Notes: generated by a model not told the origin, from the letters alone. Counted from the first letter of the stretch, positions 1 to 6,359 are shown. The stretch: 7,831 bases of DNA from Ignavibacteriaceae bacterium (GCA_031292465.1 JARLHB010000569.1:1-7831), one strand, 5' to 3'. Made by a program: numbers and translations.

Positions 1-1
1 A

Positions 2-85
2 CCGTTCTTCTTCTTTGTATGGAAGATGCTGCCTGAAACAAAGGGCAAGTCACTTGAAGAACTTGAAAAAATTATAGTACGATAA
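2..85 (+). CDS. C-terminal end of an MFS sugar-porter transporter (partial)
   Basis: Only the last 27 codons and the TAA stop are inside the window; the gene starts to the left of it. The peptide runs from a hydrophobic stretch (PFFFFVWKML), the end of the last membrane helix, into PETKGKSLEELEKI. The PETKG(K/R)(S/T)LEE(I/L)E signature directly after helix 12 is the hallmark of the sugar porter (SP) family of the major facilitator superfamily, which includes proton-linked xylose, galactose and glucose transporters. The substrate cannot be read from the tail. It lies 150 bases upstream of the GH92 gene on the same strand, so it probably belongs to the same sugar-use locus, though a separate promoter seems to serve the mannosidase. 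It is a different subfamily from the FHS permease further down. The family call is secure; substrate and true length are unknown. Confidence 0.85.
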   Translation, partial: PFFFFVWKMLPETKGKSLEELEKIIVR

Positions 86-171
86 AAAAGAAATTTAAAT
101 AAATAATAAATAAAAAATCTTTTAGAGAAAGAAAAATAAATATAAAAATATAATCGCTTAGATACTTATAG

Positions 172-202
172 CAAATCTTAGCTTATAGATGAATAAGATT
201 TG
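172..202. promoter_or_regulatory. 9-bp perfect inverted repeat upstream of the GH92 gene (operator candidate)
   Basis: CAAATCTTA (172-180) and TAAGATTTG (194-202) are exact reverse complements separated by 13 bases, making a 31-bp dyad. It ends one base before a TATAAT box and 33 bases before the GH92 start codon. A nested smaller dyad, CTTAT (182-186) and ATAAG (193-197), lies inside it. This position, across a probable -35 region, suits a dimeric repressor or activator site. It is AT-rich and has no U-tract, so it is not a convincing terminator for the upstream transporter. The symmetry is seen directly; regulatory function is inferred. Confidence 0.4.
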
Positions 203-203
203 G

Positions 204-209
204 TATAAT
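204..209 (+). promoter_or_regulatory. Possible -10 box (TATAAT) for the GH92 gene
   Basis: A perfect TATAAT lies 26 bases upstream of the GH92 start codon, so transcription would begin near 215-218. No good TTGACA-like -35 element sits 16-18 bases upstream; that space is occupied by the inverted repeat at 172-202. The adjoining AAGATTTG (195-202) differs at one position from the Bacteroidota -7 consensus TAnnTTTG, an alternative reading. In a region this rich in A and T, a chance TATAAT is quite possible. The rest of the 86-235 spacer is featureless A/T-rich sequence. Confidence 0.3.
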
Positions 210-235
210 GATAACGCAGGCAATATGGAGAAAAA

Positions 236-2548
236 ATGAAAAGAATCTTTTTGTTGTTTCTATTTATTACGATAATCGCGGAAGCGCAAGAGAAGTCGTT
301 AGAAAACAACTTGGCAAAATGGGTTAATCCATTAATCGGTACAGAGTCAGAATTCAAATTATCAACGGGAAATACATATCCTGCAGTAGCTCTGCCGTGG
401 GGAATGAATTTCTGGACGCCATGCACCGGAAAGATGGGAGACGGATGGCAGTATTCTTATGATGCACATAAAATTAACGGATTTAAACAAACACATCAAC
501 CGTCACCATGGATAAATGATTACGGCGCTTTTGCTTTAATGCCTGTTACAGGAGAGTTAAAATATAAACAGGAAGACAGGGCATCATGGTTCGGGCATAA
601 AAGAGAAATTGTAAAACCTTATTACTATCAGGTTTACTTGGGCGACTATGATACCTGGGTAGAAATGACTCCGACAGAAAGAGCGTCATATTTCAGGATC
701 AAATACCCGGCCGGACAAAACTCATATCTCGTACTTGATGCGTTTTTCAAAGGTTCGTATGTAAAAATCATTCCTGAAAAGAATGAAATAATCGGCTACT
801 GCCGTAATAACAGCGGCGGGGTACCGGATAATTTTCATAATTATTTTGTCCTGAAATTTGATACAGGCTTTGATGAAGTGTATACATGGAGTAATTCAGG
901 AATAAGCAAAGGCAGCCTGGAAAAAGAAGGCGAGCAAGTAGGGTCTGCAATTAAATTTAAGGGTTTGAGCGAAAAGACTATTAATATAAGAGTTGCTTCA
1001 TCTTTTATAAGTTTTGAACAGGCAGAACTGAATCTTGACAGAGAAATAGGTAATTCCACATTTGATCAGGTGGAAGCAAAAGCACAGGATGTATGGAATA
1101 AAGAATTAAACAGAGTGAAAATAGAAGGCGCTACTGATGCGCAAATGACAACCTTCTATACAGCTTTATACAGAACGATGTTGTTCCCGAGAAAATTCTT
1201 TGAATATAATGATAAGAATGAAGTTGTGCACTACAGCCCTTACAACGGTGAAGTTCTCCCCGGTTTTATGTATACGGATGATGGTTTCTGGGATACATTC
1301 AGAGCTGTATTCCCGTTCTTTACATTAATGTATCCTGACATAGACAGCCAAATGATGGCAGGTCTTGTGAATACTTACAAAGAGAGCGGATGGCTTCCTG
1401 AATGGGCGAGCCCGGGTCATAGAGATTGTATGGTTGGATCTAACTCTGCTTCAATAATTTCTAACTCTTACCTTATGGGCATCAGGGGGTATGATATAAA
1501 TACACTTTATGAAGCAATTCAAAAGAATGCTAAAAATGCAGGCCCGCTGAGTTCTGTGGGCAGAAGAGGGGTTGATTATTATAATACTCTCGGATATGTG
1601 CCTTATAATGTTGGCGTAAATGAAAACGTTGCCAGAACTCTTGAATACAGCTACGATGATTTTACGGTAATGAAGCTTGCAGAAGCTCTGGGAAGGCCAA
1701 AAGAAGAAATTGACCTGTTTGCTAAGCATGCATTAAACTATAAAAATGTGTTTGACCCGTCGGTAAATTTTATGAGAGGTAAAAATCAGGACGGCAGCTG
1801 GCAGTCACCGTTCAGGCCTGACAAATGGGGCGATGCTTTTACTGAAGGCTGCTCATGGCACTGGACCTGGTGTGTCTTTCACGACCCGCAGGGGCTAATT
1901 AATTTAATGGGCGGTAAAGAAGCTTTTACTGCTAAACTGGATTCCGTATTTACCGCATCACCTACATTTGATGATTCATACTACGGACAGGAAATTCACG
2001 AGATAACTGAAATGGTAATTGCAGGACAGGGACAGTTTGCACAGGGTAATGAGCCTGTCCATCATGCATTATACCTGTATGATTATGCAGGCAGCCCGTG
2101 GAAAGCCCAGCAGCGCCTTAGAGAAACAATGGATTTACTATATACTCCAAATCCAGACGGGCTTTGCGGAGATGAAGATAACGGCCAGATGTCTGCATGG
2201 TATGTCTTTTCAGCAATGGGATTTTATCCGGTTGCACCGGGGACAGGCCAATATGCGATTGGTTCGCCGTTGTTTAACAAAATAACTTTAACGCTTGAAA
2301 ACGGAAATAAGTTTGTTGTTGAAGCGAATAACAACAGCCATGAGAATATTTATATAAAATCGGCTCAGTTAAACAACAAAGATTATGACAAGAATTATAT
2401 AACTCATCAAAATATTCTTGACGGTGGAGTTTTACATTTTGAAATGAGCAATGTACCGAATAAAACAAGAGGAACTGCATCGGAAGATATGCCTTACTCT
2501 TTCTCTAATGAGTTAAATAATAAAGTTCAGGTTGGAACAAAACCGTAA
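236..2548 (+). CDS. Secreted GH92 alpha-mannosidase
   Basis: This 770-residue exo-alpha-mannosidase of glycoside hydrolase family 92 is a calcium-dependent inverting enzyme that would release mannose from mannan or N-glycan-type chains outside the cytoplasm. Residues 1-17 form a signal peptide ending AEA before Q18. An N-terminal beta-sandwich (about 28-270) begins with NPLIGT and carries the THQPSPWINDYG segment (86-97). An (alpha/alpha)6 barrel follows, with WDTFR (352-356), EGCSWHWTW (from E537), GNEPVHH (604-610) and GDEDNGQMSAWYVFSAMGFY. E537, D646 and D648 have exactly the 109/111-residue spacing of E533, D642 and D644 in the characterised Bacteroides enzyme BT3990 (numbering from memory), so the acid and base residues appear intact. 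Length is normal for the family. GGAG at 227-230, five bases before the ATG, and the signal peptide fix the start. THQPSPW rather than the commoner SHTHLSG-like motif places it in a different GH92 subgroup, so linkage preference cannot be stated. Confidence 0.95.
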   Translation: MKRIFLLFLFITIIAEAQEKSLENNLAKWVNPLIGTESEFKLSTGNTYPAVALPWGMNFWTPCTGKMGDGWQYSYDAHKINGFKQTHQPSPWINDYGAFALMPVTGELKYKQEDRASWFGHKREIVKPYYYQVYLGDYDTWVEMTPTERASYFRIKYPAGQNSYLVLDAFFKGSYVKIIPEKNEIIGYCRNNSGGVPDNFHNYFVLKFDTGFDEVYTWSNSGISKGSLEKEGEQVGSAIKFKGLSEKTINIRVASSFISFEQAELNLDREIGNSTFDQVEAKAQDVWNKELNRVKIEGATDAQMTTFYTALYRTMLFPRKFFEYNDKNEVVHYSPYNGEVLPGFMYTDDGFWDTFRAVFPFFTLMYPDIDSQMMAGLVNTYKESGWLPEWASPGHRDCMVGSNSASIISNSYLMGIRGYDINTLYEAIQKNAKNAGPLSSVGRRGVDYYNTLGYVPYNVGVNENVARTLEYSYDDFTVMKLAEALGRPKEEIDLFAKHALNYKNVFDPSVNFMRGKNQDGSWQSPFRPDKWGDAFTEGCSWHWTWCVFHDPQGLINLMGGKEAFTAKLDSVFTASPTFDDSYYGQEIHEITEMVIAGQGQFAQGNEPVHHALYLYDYAGSPWKAQQRLRETMDLLYTPNPDGLCGDEDNGQMSAWYVFSAMGFYPVAPGTGQYAIGSPLFNKITLTLENGNKFVVEANNNSHENIYIKSAQLNNKDYDKNYITHQNILDGGVLHFEMSNVPNKTRGTASEDMPYSFSNELNNKVQVGTKP

Positions 2549-2562
2549 GGTTGCTGAAATTA

Positions 2563-2614
2563 GGCAGGTATTAAAAAACAATCAAAATAAATACGTGGTT
2601 TTTTATTACCTGCC
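2563..2614. repeat. 52-bp near-perfect inverted repeat after the GH92 gene (possible terminator)
   Basis: The left arm (2563-2579) is GGCAGGTA-T-TAAAAAAC and the right arm (2598-2614) is GTTTTTTA-T-TACCTGCC. Sixteen of 17 positions pair; the single mismatch is T opposite T in the exact middle of each arm. The loop is 18 bases. It starts 15 bases after the GH92 stop, where a terminator is expected. The order is inside out for an intrinsic terminator: the G+C part is at the base of the stem, the A6/T6 tracts are inside it, and no U-run follows. It could be a transcript 3'-end stabiliser, a bidirectional terminator-like hairpin or a small repeat element. The arms are certain, the role is not. 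Confidence 0.6.
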
Positions 2615-2633
2615 ATTTGAATTAAAGTATGAT

Positions 2634-2646
2634 AACAGGCTGTCTA
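2634..2646 (+). repeat. 13-bp motif AACAGGCTGTCTA, copy 1
   Basis: This 13-mer occurs again, exactly and in inverted orientation, at 3875-3887, so the two copies flank the propeller lipoprotein gene. Its core ACAG-G-CTGT is a 9-bp dyad around one central base, as in many repressor half-site pairs. It follows directly after TATGAT (2628-2633), a possible -10 box, so it would sit at a transcription start. It may be an operator for a shared regulator; this is inference. Confidence 0.35.
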
Positions 2647-2654
2647 GCTAAATT

Positions 2655-2670
2655 ACTAACTAACTAACTA
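2655..2670 (+). repeat. Four tandem ACTA units
   Basis: ACTA is repeated four times without interruption in the spacer before the lipoprotein gene, about 70 bases upstream of its start. Tandem 4-base repeats can change copy number by slippage, but four units is short and this one is outside any reading frame. It is probably incidental. Confidence 0.5.
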
Positions 2671-2695
2671 ATAAAAATCAAATTGTCCGCCAATA

Positions 2696-2722
2696 CCGGG
2701 GTGATATTAACAATATCACCGG
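2696..2722 (+). promoter_or_regulatory. Tight hairpin in the leader of the propeller lipoprotein gene
   Basis: GGTGATATT (2700-2708) and AATATCACC (2712-2720) pair perfectly across the 3-base loop AAC. CC at 2696-2697 can add two more pairs with GG at 2721-2722 if the two Gs at 2698-2699 bulge out. The hairpin ends only a few bases before the ribosome binding site (AAGGA, 2727-2731) and 17 bases before the ATG. It has no U-tract. It could be an mRNA-stabilising 5' stem, a translational control element, or a DNA operator read as a 21-bp palindrome. The pairing is certain, the function inferred. Confidence 0.5.
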
Positions 2723-2739
2723 CTGAAAGGAAATAGATT

Positions 2740-3837
2740 ATGATTTATAGGTTACTTAAAAATAGTATAGGCGATCACCGGGGTAAATTTACATCTGGTG
2801 TTGTTATAACTTTTTTTATTCTGTCAGTTTTAGGATGTGGAAAATCAAATTCCATTGACCCTAATGGACCGAGTTCTGGTAAACAATTAGGAAAGACAGC
2901 AGTACATACTTTAGCAGCTTCGGATGCAGCCCGTATTCAACTTCGCGCTTTAATTGATAATGTTAAAGGCGCAACAATGCGTGTTTATGGCGTACATGAT
3001 AATGCCGGGCACACTATGGATTGTGTTAAAATTATATCAAATCCTTATGTAAGCGGGCAGTTCATAGGCGTGTATCACACACTTGTCAGCAATATATATA
3101 AAGTAAATCTTGCCACTTCTACCGATCTCCAGAACTGGACGTGGGTTAGAGAACTTGCCGGTTCTTCCCCCGGCGGCCCGGCTTCTCAGCCGACTATTTG
3201 TTACGATGCTGTAGACGGCGGTTTTATAATGGCATGGGAACAGGAAAATTTGGGCGGCGGCAATAACCATATTAAAGTGGTTTATTTTACTAACTGGACT
3301 AATCTGTATAATGGCAGTGTATCTAAAAGTTATGACTGCGCCAGGTCTTTATCATCCTGCGCTGAAGGAACGCCGAATTTGTACACAGCAAGCAAAGCAT
3401 CCTGCATTATCGGGCATCATTATTATTCTAATTGCACGGTTGACAGACAAGCACAGGGTACTCTCACAAATTTTAATTCATGGTCTACCAGTAAGCAAAC
3501 TAATGTAGATAATGCAATGCTGTATTGGGGCGTTCAGGGTAATATAGGCGATAGAGACGGCTGGGCAGTTTTTGGCGGTTACAAATTCGGGCTTTTTGAA
3601 GGACAATATACTGCTAATGACTGGAGCTCCTGGCGTACATTCCTGTATGATTATCAAACAGGCAATGCCGATACTACAGTTATTCAAACAGATGCAGGAA
3701 GCACTGCTTTTGCTAATCCTACAATTGCCTTTCTTACTGTTAATGGCAACAATGCGTTGGTAGTGACACTGTTTATACCAAGCCAGGGAGCTAAGGGCAG
3801 TGAAGCCGGTGAATTAATTTACTATAAATATTATTAA
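2740..3837 (+). CDS. Lipoprotein with a probable five-bladed beta-propeller, GH43-like fold
   Basis: This is a 365-residue exported lipoprotein. A basic N-terminus is followed by a hydrophobic stretch (about 20-32) ending VLGC, so C33 would be lipidated. After a Ser/Pro/Gly linker, the mature part looks like a beta-propeller: blades begin with short aromatic-rich strands, and TDLQNW (128-133), FNSWS (245-249) and NDWSSW (293-298) recur, as in GH43, GH62 and GH117-type proteins. AEGTPNLY, with E209, resembles the EGP segment holding the general acid of GH43-like enzymes. D94 in HTMDCVKI would then be a candidate first acidic residue. I cannot assign a family with certainty, and it could be a sugar-binding propeller without activity. 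The AAGGA site (2727-2731), eight bases upstream, and the lipobox support the start. The gene ends in TAA followed immediately by TAG. It lies between a mannosidase and a sugar permease, pointing to surface glycan handling. Confidence 0.6.
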   Translation: MIYRLLKNSIGDHRGKFTSGVVITFFILSVLGCGKSNSIDPNGPSSGKQLGKTAVHTLAASDAARIQLRALIDNVKGATMRVYGVHDNAGHTMDCVKIISNPYVSGQFIGVYHTLVSNIYKVNLATSTDLQNWTWVRELAGSSPGGPASQPTICYDAVDGGFIMAWEQENLGGGNNHIKVVYFTNWTNLYNGSVSKSYDCARSLSSCAEGTPNLYTASKASCIIGHHYYSNCTVDRQAQGTLTNFNSWSTSKQTNVDNAMLYWGVQGNIGDRDGWAVFGGYKFGLFEGQYTANDWSSWRTFLYDYQTGNADTTVIQTDAGSTAFANPTIAFLTVNGNNALVVTLFIPSQGAKGSEAGELIYYKYY

Positions 3838-3874
3838 TAGCGATCAGATAGATCTCAGATAATGTAAACCTTGT

Positions 3875-3887
3875 TAGACAGCCTGTT
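3875..3887 (-). repeat. 13-bp motif AACAGGCTGTCTA, copy 2 (inverted)
   Basis: TAGACAGCCTGTT here is the exact reverse complement of 2634-2646. It lies in the 121-base spacer between the lipoprotein gene and the permease gene, just before TATTAT (3891-3896), a weak -10 candidate. Both copies lie upstream of a gene, which suits a common regulator. The rest of the spacer (3838-3958) is AT-rich and includes a run of eight Ts at about 3916-3923 that no stable hairpin precedes. Confidence 0.35.
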
Positions 3888-3958
3888 TTATATTATCAAA
3901 CAAAGGATAATTAAATTTTTTTTAGCCACATAATCATTATTACTTAATTGGAGTTTAA

Positions 3959-5152
3959 ATGAAAAATAAAGCATTCCCGATTTTCTTAGTATTCCTTTGC
4001 ATGGGTTTTGGAGATGTTGTAGGGCCTCTTGTAGGACTTGCAAAAGAAACCTTCCAGTTGTCTTATACAATGGCGCAGCTTATTCCATTCGTAGGGTTTA
4101 TCATGTTTGGAGTTCTGTCGGTTCCTATGGGAGTATATCAGGATAAAAAAGGGAAAAAGCCGGTTCTTCTGATTGGTTTGATAGTCGCATTAATCGGCCT
4201 TATCGCTCCAATGCTTAACGGAATGTACGGCGTAAAAGTTCACTTTAACCCGGGTGAGTATTTCAGCTTTTATGTAGTTCTCTTATCGATCCTTTTATTA
4301 TGTGCAGGTGCTACAATTCTGCAGGTGGTAGGTAATCCTATTATGAGGGATTTTTCACCTGAAGGGAAGTACTCAAAAAATCTTTCTTTTGCTCAGTCAA
4401 TAAAAGCAATCGGTTCTTCTTTGGGCTTTCTTGTACCGCCGTTGGTGGCTATGGCTTTCGGATTAGACTGGAGCATCCTTTTCCCGGTGTTTACGGTTAT
4501 GATTTTAATTACTCTATTTATAGTAGGTCCATTAAAGATATCAGAACATAAAGATCCGAATTCAAAACCGGCGTCACTTGGTTCTTGCTTATCGCTGTTA
4601 AAGAATGGATATGTATTTGTTATGGTGCTTGCATTATTCCTTTATGTTGGTGCGGAAGTATCGATGAGTTCCGGTGTGCCGATATTATTAAAGGAAAACT
4701 TTAAGATTGAAGGATTCGGTTTGTGGGTAAGCTGGGCAATATTCTTTCTGCCCATATTACTCGGTAGGTTTGCAGGCTCATTGATACTGGAAAAAGTGTC
4801 TGCTAAGAGCTTTCTGGTAATAACTACTATCATTGCAATAGCAGGTGTGCTATCCATATTTACTTCAAATGAAGTTATCACAATGATCGGGATTATTCTT
4901 GTAGGGCTGGGATTTGCAAATATCTTCCCGCTTATTTTTTCCATTACAATTGACCATATGCCCGAGCGTTCCAATGAACTTTCAGGGTTAATGGTAACTG
5001 CTATATGCGGCGGCGCCATTATTCCGTTAGTAATGGGTAAAGTAGCAGACAGCACTAACATGATGATGAGTTTTATTGTACCGTTAGTTTGCCTTATTTA
5101 TATAATAGCAGCTTCGGTTCTTTCAAACGGTAAAAAAATAAAAACAGCATAA
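3959..5152 (+). CDS. FHS-family (GluP-like) MFS hexose permease
   Basis: This is a 397-residue inner-membrane protein with about 12 predicted helices and a cytoplasmic break near residues 192-215. It belongs to the fucose-galactose-glucose-mannose:H+ symporter (FHS) branch of the MFS. In order: LSYTMAQLIPFVGF, the loop GVYQDKKGKKP (58-68) like MFS motif A, ILQVVGNP (120-127), SFAQSIKAIGSSLG (143-156), LYVGAEVSMSSG (228-239) and AICGGAIIPLVMGKVAD (348-364), all close to FHS signatures. Q122 sits where the fucose permease FucP has its proton-linked Glu (from memory), as in glucose/galactose-type members, so glucose, galactose or mannose is likelier than fucose. Next to a mannosidase and a sugar kinase, mannose is the natural guess. 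GGAG at 3950-3953, five bases upstream, supports the start. It is transcribed with the ROK gene 19 bases downstream. It is a little shorter than FucP (about 438), mainly at the ends. Confidence 0.88.
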   Translation: MKNKAFPIFLVFLCMGFGDVVGPLVGLAKETFQLSYTMAQLIPFVGFIMFGVLSVPMGVYQDKKGKKPVLLIGLIVALIGLIAPMLNGMYGVKVHFNPGEYFSFYVVLLSILLLCAGATILQVVGNPIMRDFSPEGKYSKNLSFAQSIKAIGSSLGFLVPPLVAMAFGLDWSILFPVFTVMILITLFIVGPLKISEHKDPNSKPASLGSCLSLLKNGYVFVMVLALFLYVGAEVSMSSGVPILLKENFKIEGFGLWVSWAIFFLPILLGRFAGSLILEKVSAKSFLVITTIIAIAGVLSIFTSNEVITMIGIILVGLGFANIFPLIFSITIDHMPERSNELSGLMVTAICGGAIIPLVMGKVADSTNMMMSFIVPLVCLIYIIAASVLSNGKKIKTA

Positions 5153-5171
5153 GAAAAACAGGATATAGAAA

Positions 5172-6281
5172 ATGAATTACGGCAATGACAAAAGAATAGT
5201 AATGACTCTTGATGCGGGCGGAACAAATTTAGTTTTCACTGCAATTCAGGGCAATGAGCAAATATTAGAAGATACAATATTGCCTTCACAGGCAGACAAC
5301 CTTGATAAATGCCTGTCTGCAATAGTAAGCGGGTTCAGCGACATAAAATCGAAATTAAAAACAGCGCCTGCAGCAATAAGTTTTGCATTCCCGGGCCCAG
5401 CAGATTATCCGAACGGAATTATCGGCGATCTTCCTAACCTGCCCGCATTCCGGGGCGGAGTCGCATTAGGGCCGATGCTACAGGATAAATTTAATCTGCC
5501 TGTCTTCATAAATAATGACGGCGACCTGTATGCTTACGGCGAGGCATTAGCAGGATTTCTGCCTTATGTTAACGATCAGCTTGAAAAAGCCGGCAGCCCT
5601 AAAAGATATAAAAATCTTTTTGGATTGACGCTTGGAACAGGTTTCGGCGGCGGAATAGTAAGAGACGGGAATTTATTTATAGGCGATAATTCAATCGCCG
5701 GTGAAATATGGCTGTTAAGAGATAAACTTAATCCTAAAACACATATTGAAGAACATGCAAGCATACGCGGTGTAAAGAAAGTGTATGCGCGCGAGATTGG
5801 AATTAGTATAGAAGAAGCGCCTTCGCCAAAAGAAATATTCGAAATATCCAAAGGCCTTGTAGAGGGTGGAAGCAAGGAAGCAGCATTAAAAGCATTCCAG
5901 GAAATGGCTGAGGCAGTCGGCGATGCAATATCAAATGCAATTACATTAATTGACGGTTTGGTTGTTATTGGCGGCGGGCTGTCAGGCGCATCCGAATTAT
6001 TTTTGCCTTATATAACCAAAGAGATGAACAGTAATTTTATAAAACCTGACGGTACTGAATTCCGCAGGCTTGCAGCAAAGGTATATAACCTTGAAGAAAA
6101 AGATGAACTGAATAAATTTCTGCATGGTTCGGTAAAAGAAATTATCGTTTATGGAACTGATAAAAAGATAAAGTATGATCCTGAAATGAGAATTGGCGTT
6201 GGTATTTCCCGGATTGGAACCAGCAAGGCTATTTCATTAGGCGCCTATGCATTCGCATTAAATTCTTTAGACAAGAAATAA
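5172..6281 (+). CDS. ROK-family sugar kinase lacking the usual zinc site
   Basis: This 369-residue cytoplasmic protein has the actin/hexokinase-like ROK fold and would phosphorylate an imported hexose, perhaps mannose, with ATP. The phosphate-binding loop DAGGTN (14-19), the second glycine-rich segment GLTLGTGFGGGIV (151-163) and a third near 262-270 (VVIGGGLSG) are clear. D116 in NNDGD (114-118) is the expected catalytic base. E178 of AGE is kept, but the consensus ExGH reads EIWL, so the zinc-ligand His is Leu181, and the CxCGxxGCxE loop is absent: sequence passes straight to EEHAS (193-197), equivalent to the ExYAS after that loop. At 369 residues it is longer than the usual 290-320, with extra sequence around 300-350. 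AGGA at 5160-5163 precedes the ATG by eight bases. Tight linkage to the permease supports a sugar kinase. No N-terminal DNA-binding domain exists, so it is not a NagC/XylR-type repressor. Substrate is inferred. Confidence 0.85.
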   Translation: MNYGNDKRIVMTLDAGGTNLVFTAIQGNEQILEDTILPSQADNLDKCLSAIVSGFSDIKSKLKTAPAAISFAFPGPADYPNGIIGDLPNLPAFRGGVALGPMLQDKFNLPVFINNDGDLYAYGEALAGFLPYVNDQLEKAGSPKRYKNLFGLTLGTGFGGGIVRDGNLFIGDNSIAGEIWLLRDKLNPKTHIEEHASIRGVKKVYAREIGISIEEAPSPKEIFEISKGLVEGGSKEAALKAFQEMAEAVGDAISNAITLIDGLVVIGGGLSGASELFLPYITKEMNSNFIKPDGTEFRRLAAKVYNLEEKDELNKFLHGSVKEIIVYGTDKKIKYDPEMRIGVGISRIGTSKAISLGAYAFALNSLDKK

Positions 6282-6312
6282 TGCACATCGGGAACATGAA
6301 TTAAATAAATAA

Positions 6313-6359
6313 GCCCGGAATTCTACAGGCTATTACTAAAGAAGACCGGGGCAGTAATA
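6313..6359 (+). other. Two interlocking short inverted repeats after the ROK gene
   Basis: CCCGG (6314-6318) can pair with CCGGG (6346-6350), and TATTACT (6331-6337) with AGTAATA (6353-6359). The order A-B-A'-B' is that of an H-type pseudoknot; alternatively each stem forms on its own. No strong terminator with a U-run is present, although AT-rich sequence follows. ACAGGCTAT at 6325-6333 matches eight of nine bases of the ACAGGCTGT core found at 2635-2643. The remainder of the 208-base spacer (6282-6489) shows nothing else recognisable. Confidence 0.25.

Noticed and set aside
225..239. Mini-frame ATG GAG AAA AAA TGA overlapping the GH92 start codon
   Set aside because: Its codons are simply the ribosome binding site and A-rich spacer of the GH92 gene. 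Four codons with only a weak AGG upstream are best explained by chance.
3914..3923. T-rich run after the lipoprotein gene as an intrinsic terminator
   Set aside because: No stable GC-containing hairpin directly precedes the run, so termination cannot be supported.
4642..5061. A 139-codon open frame on the minus strand inside the permease gene
   Set aside because: It lies wholly within a well-supported FHS permease gene, has no recognisable domain and only mirrors its codon pattern.
5172..6281. Reading the ROK protein as a transcriptional repressor of the NagC/XylR type
   Set aside because: The kinase motif DAGGTN begins at residue 14, leaving no room for the N-terminal helix-turn-helix domain these regulators need.
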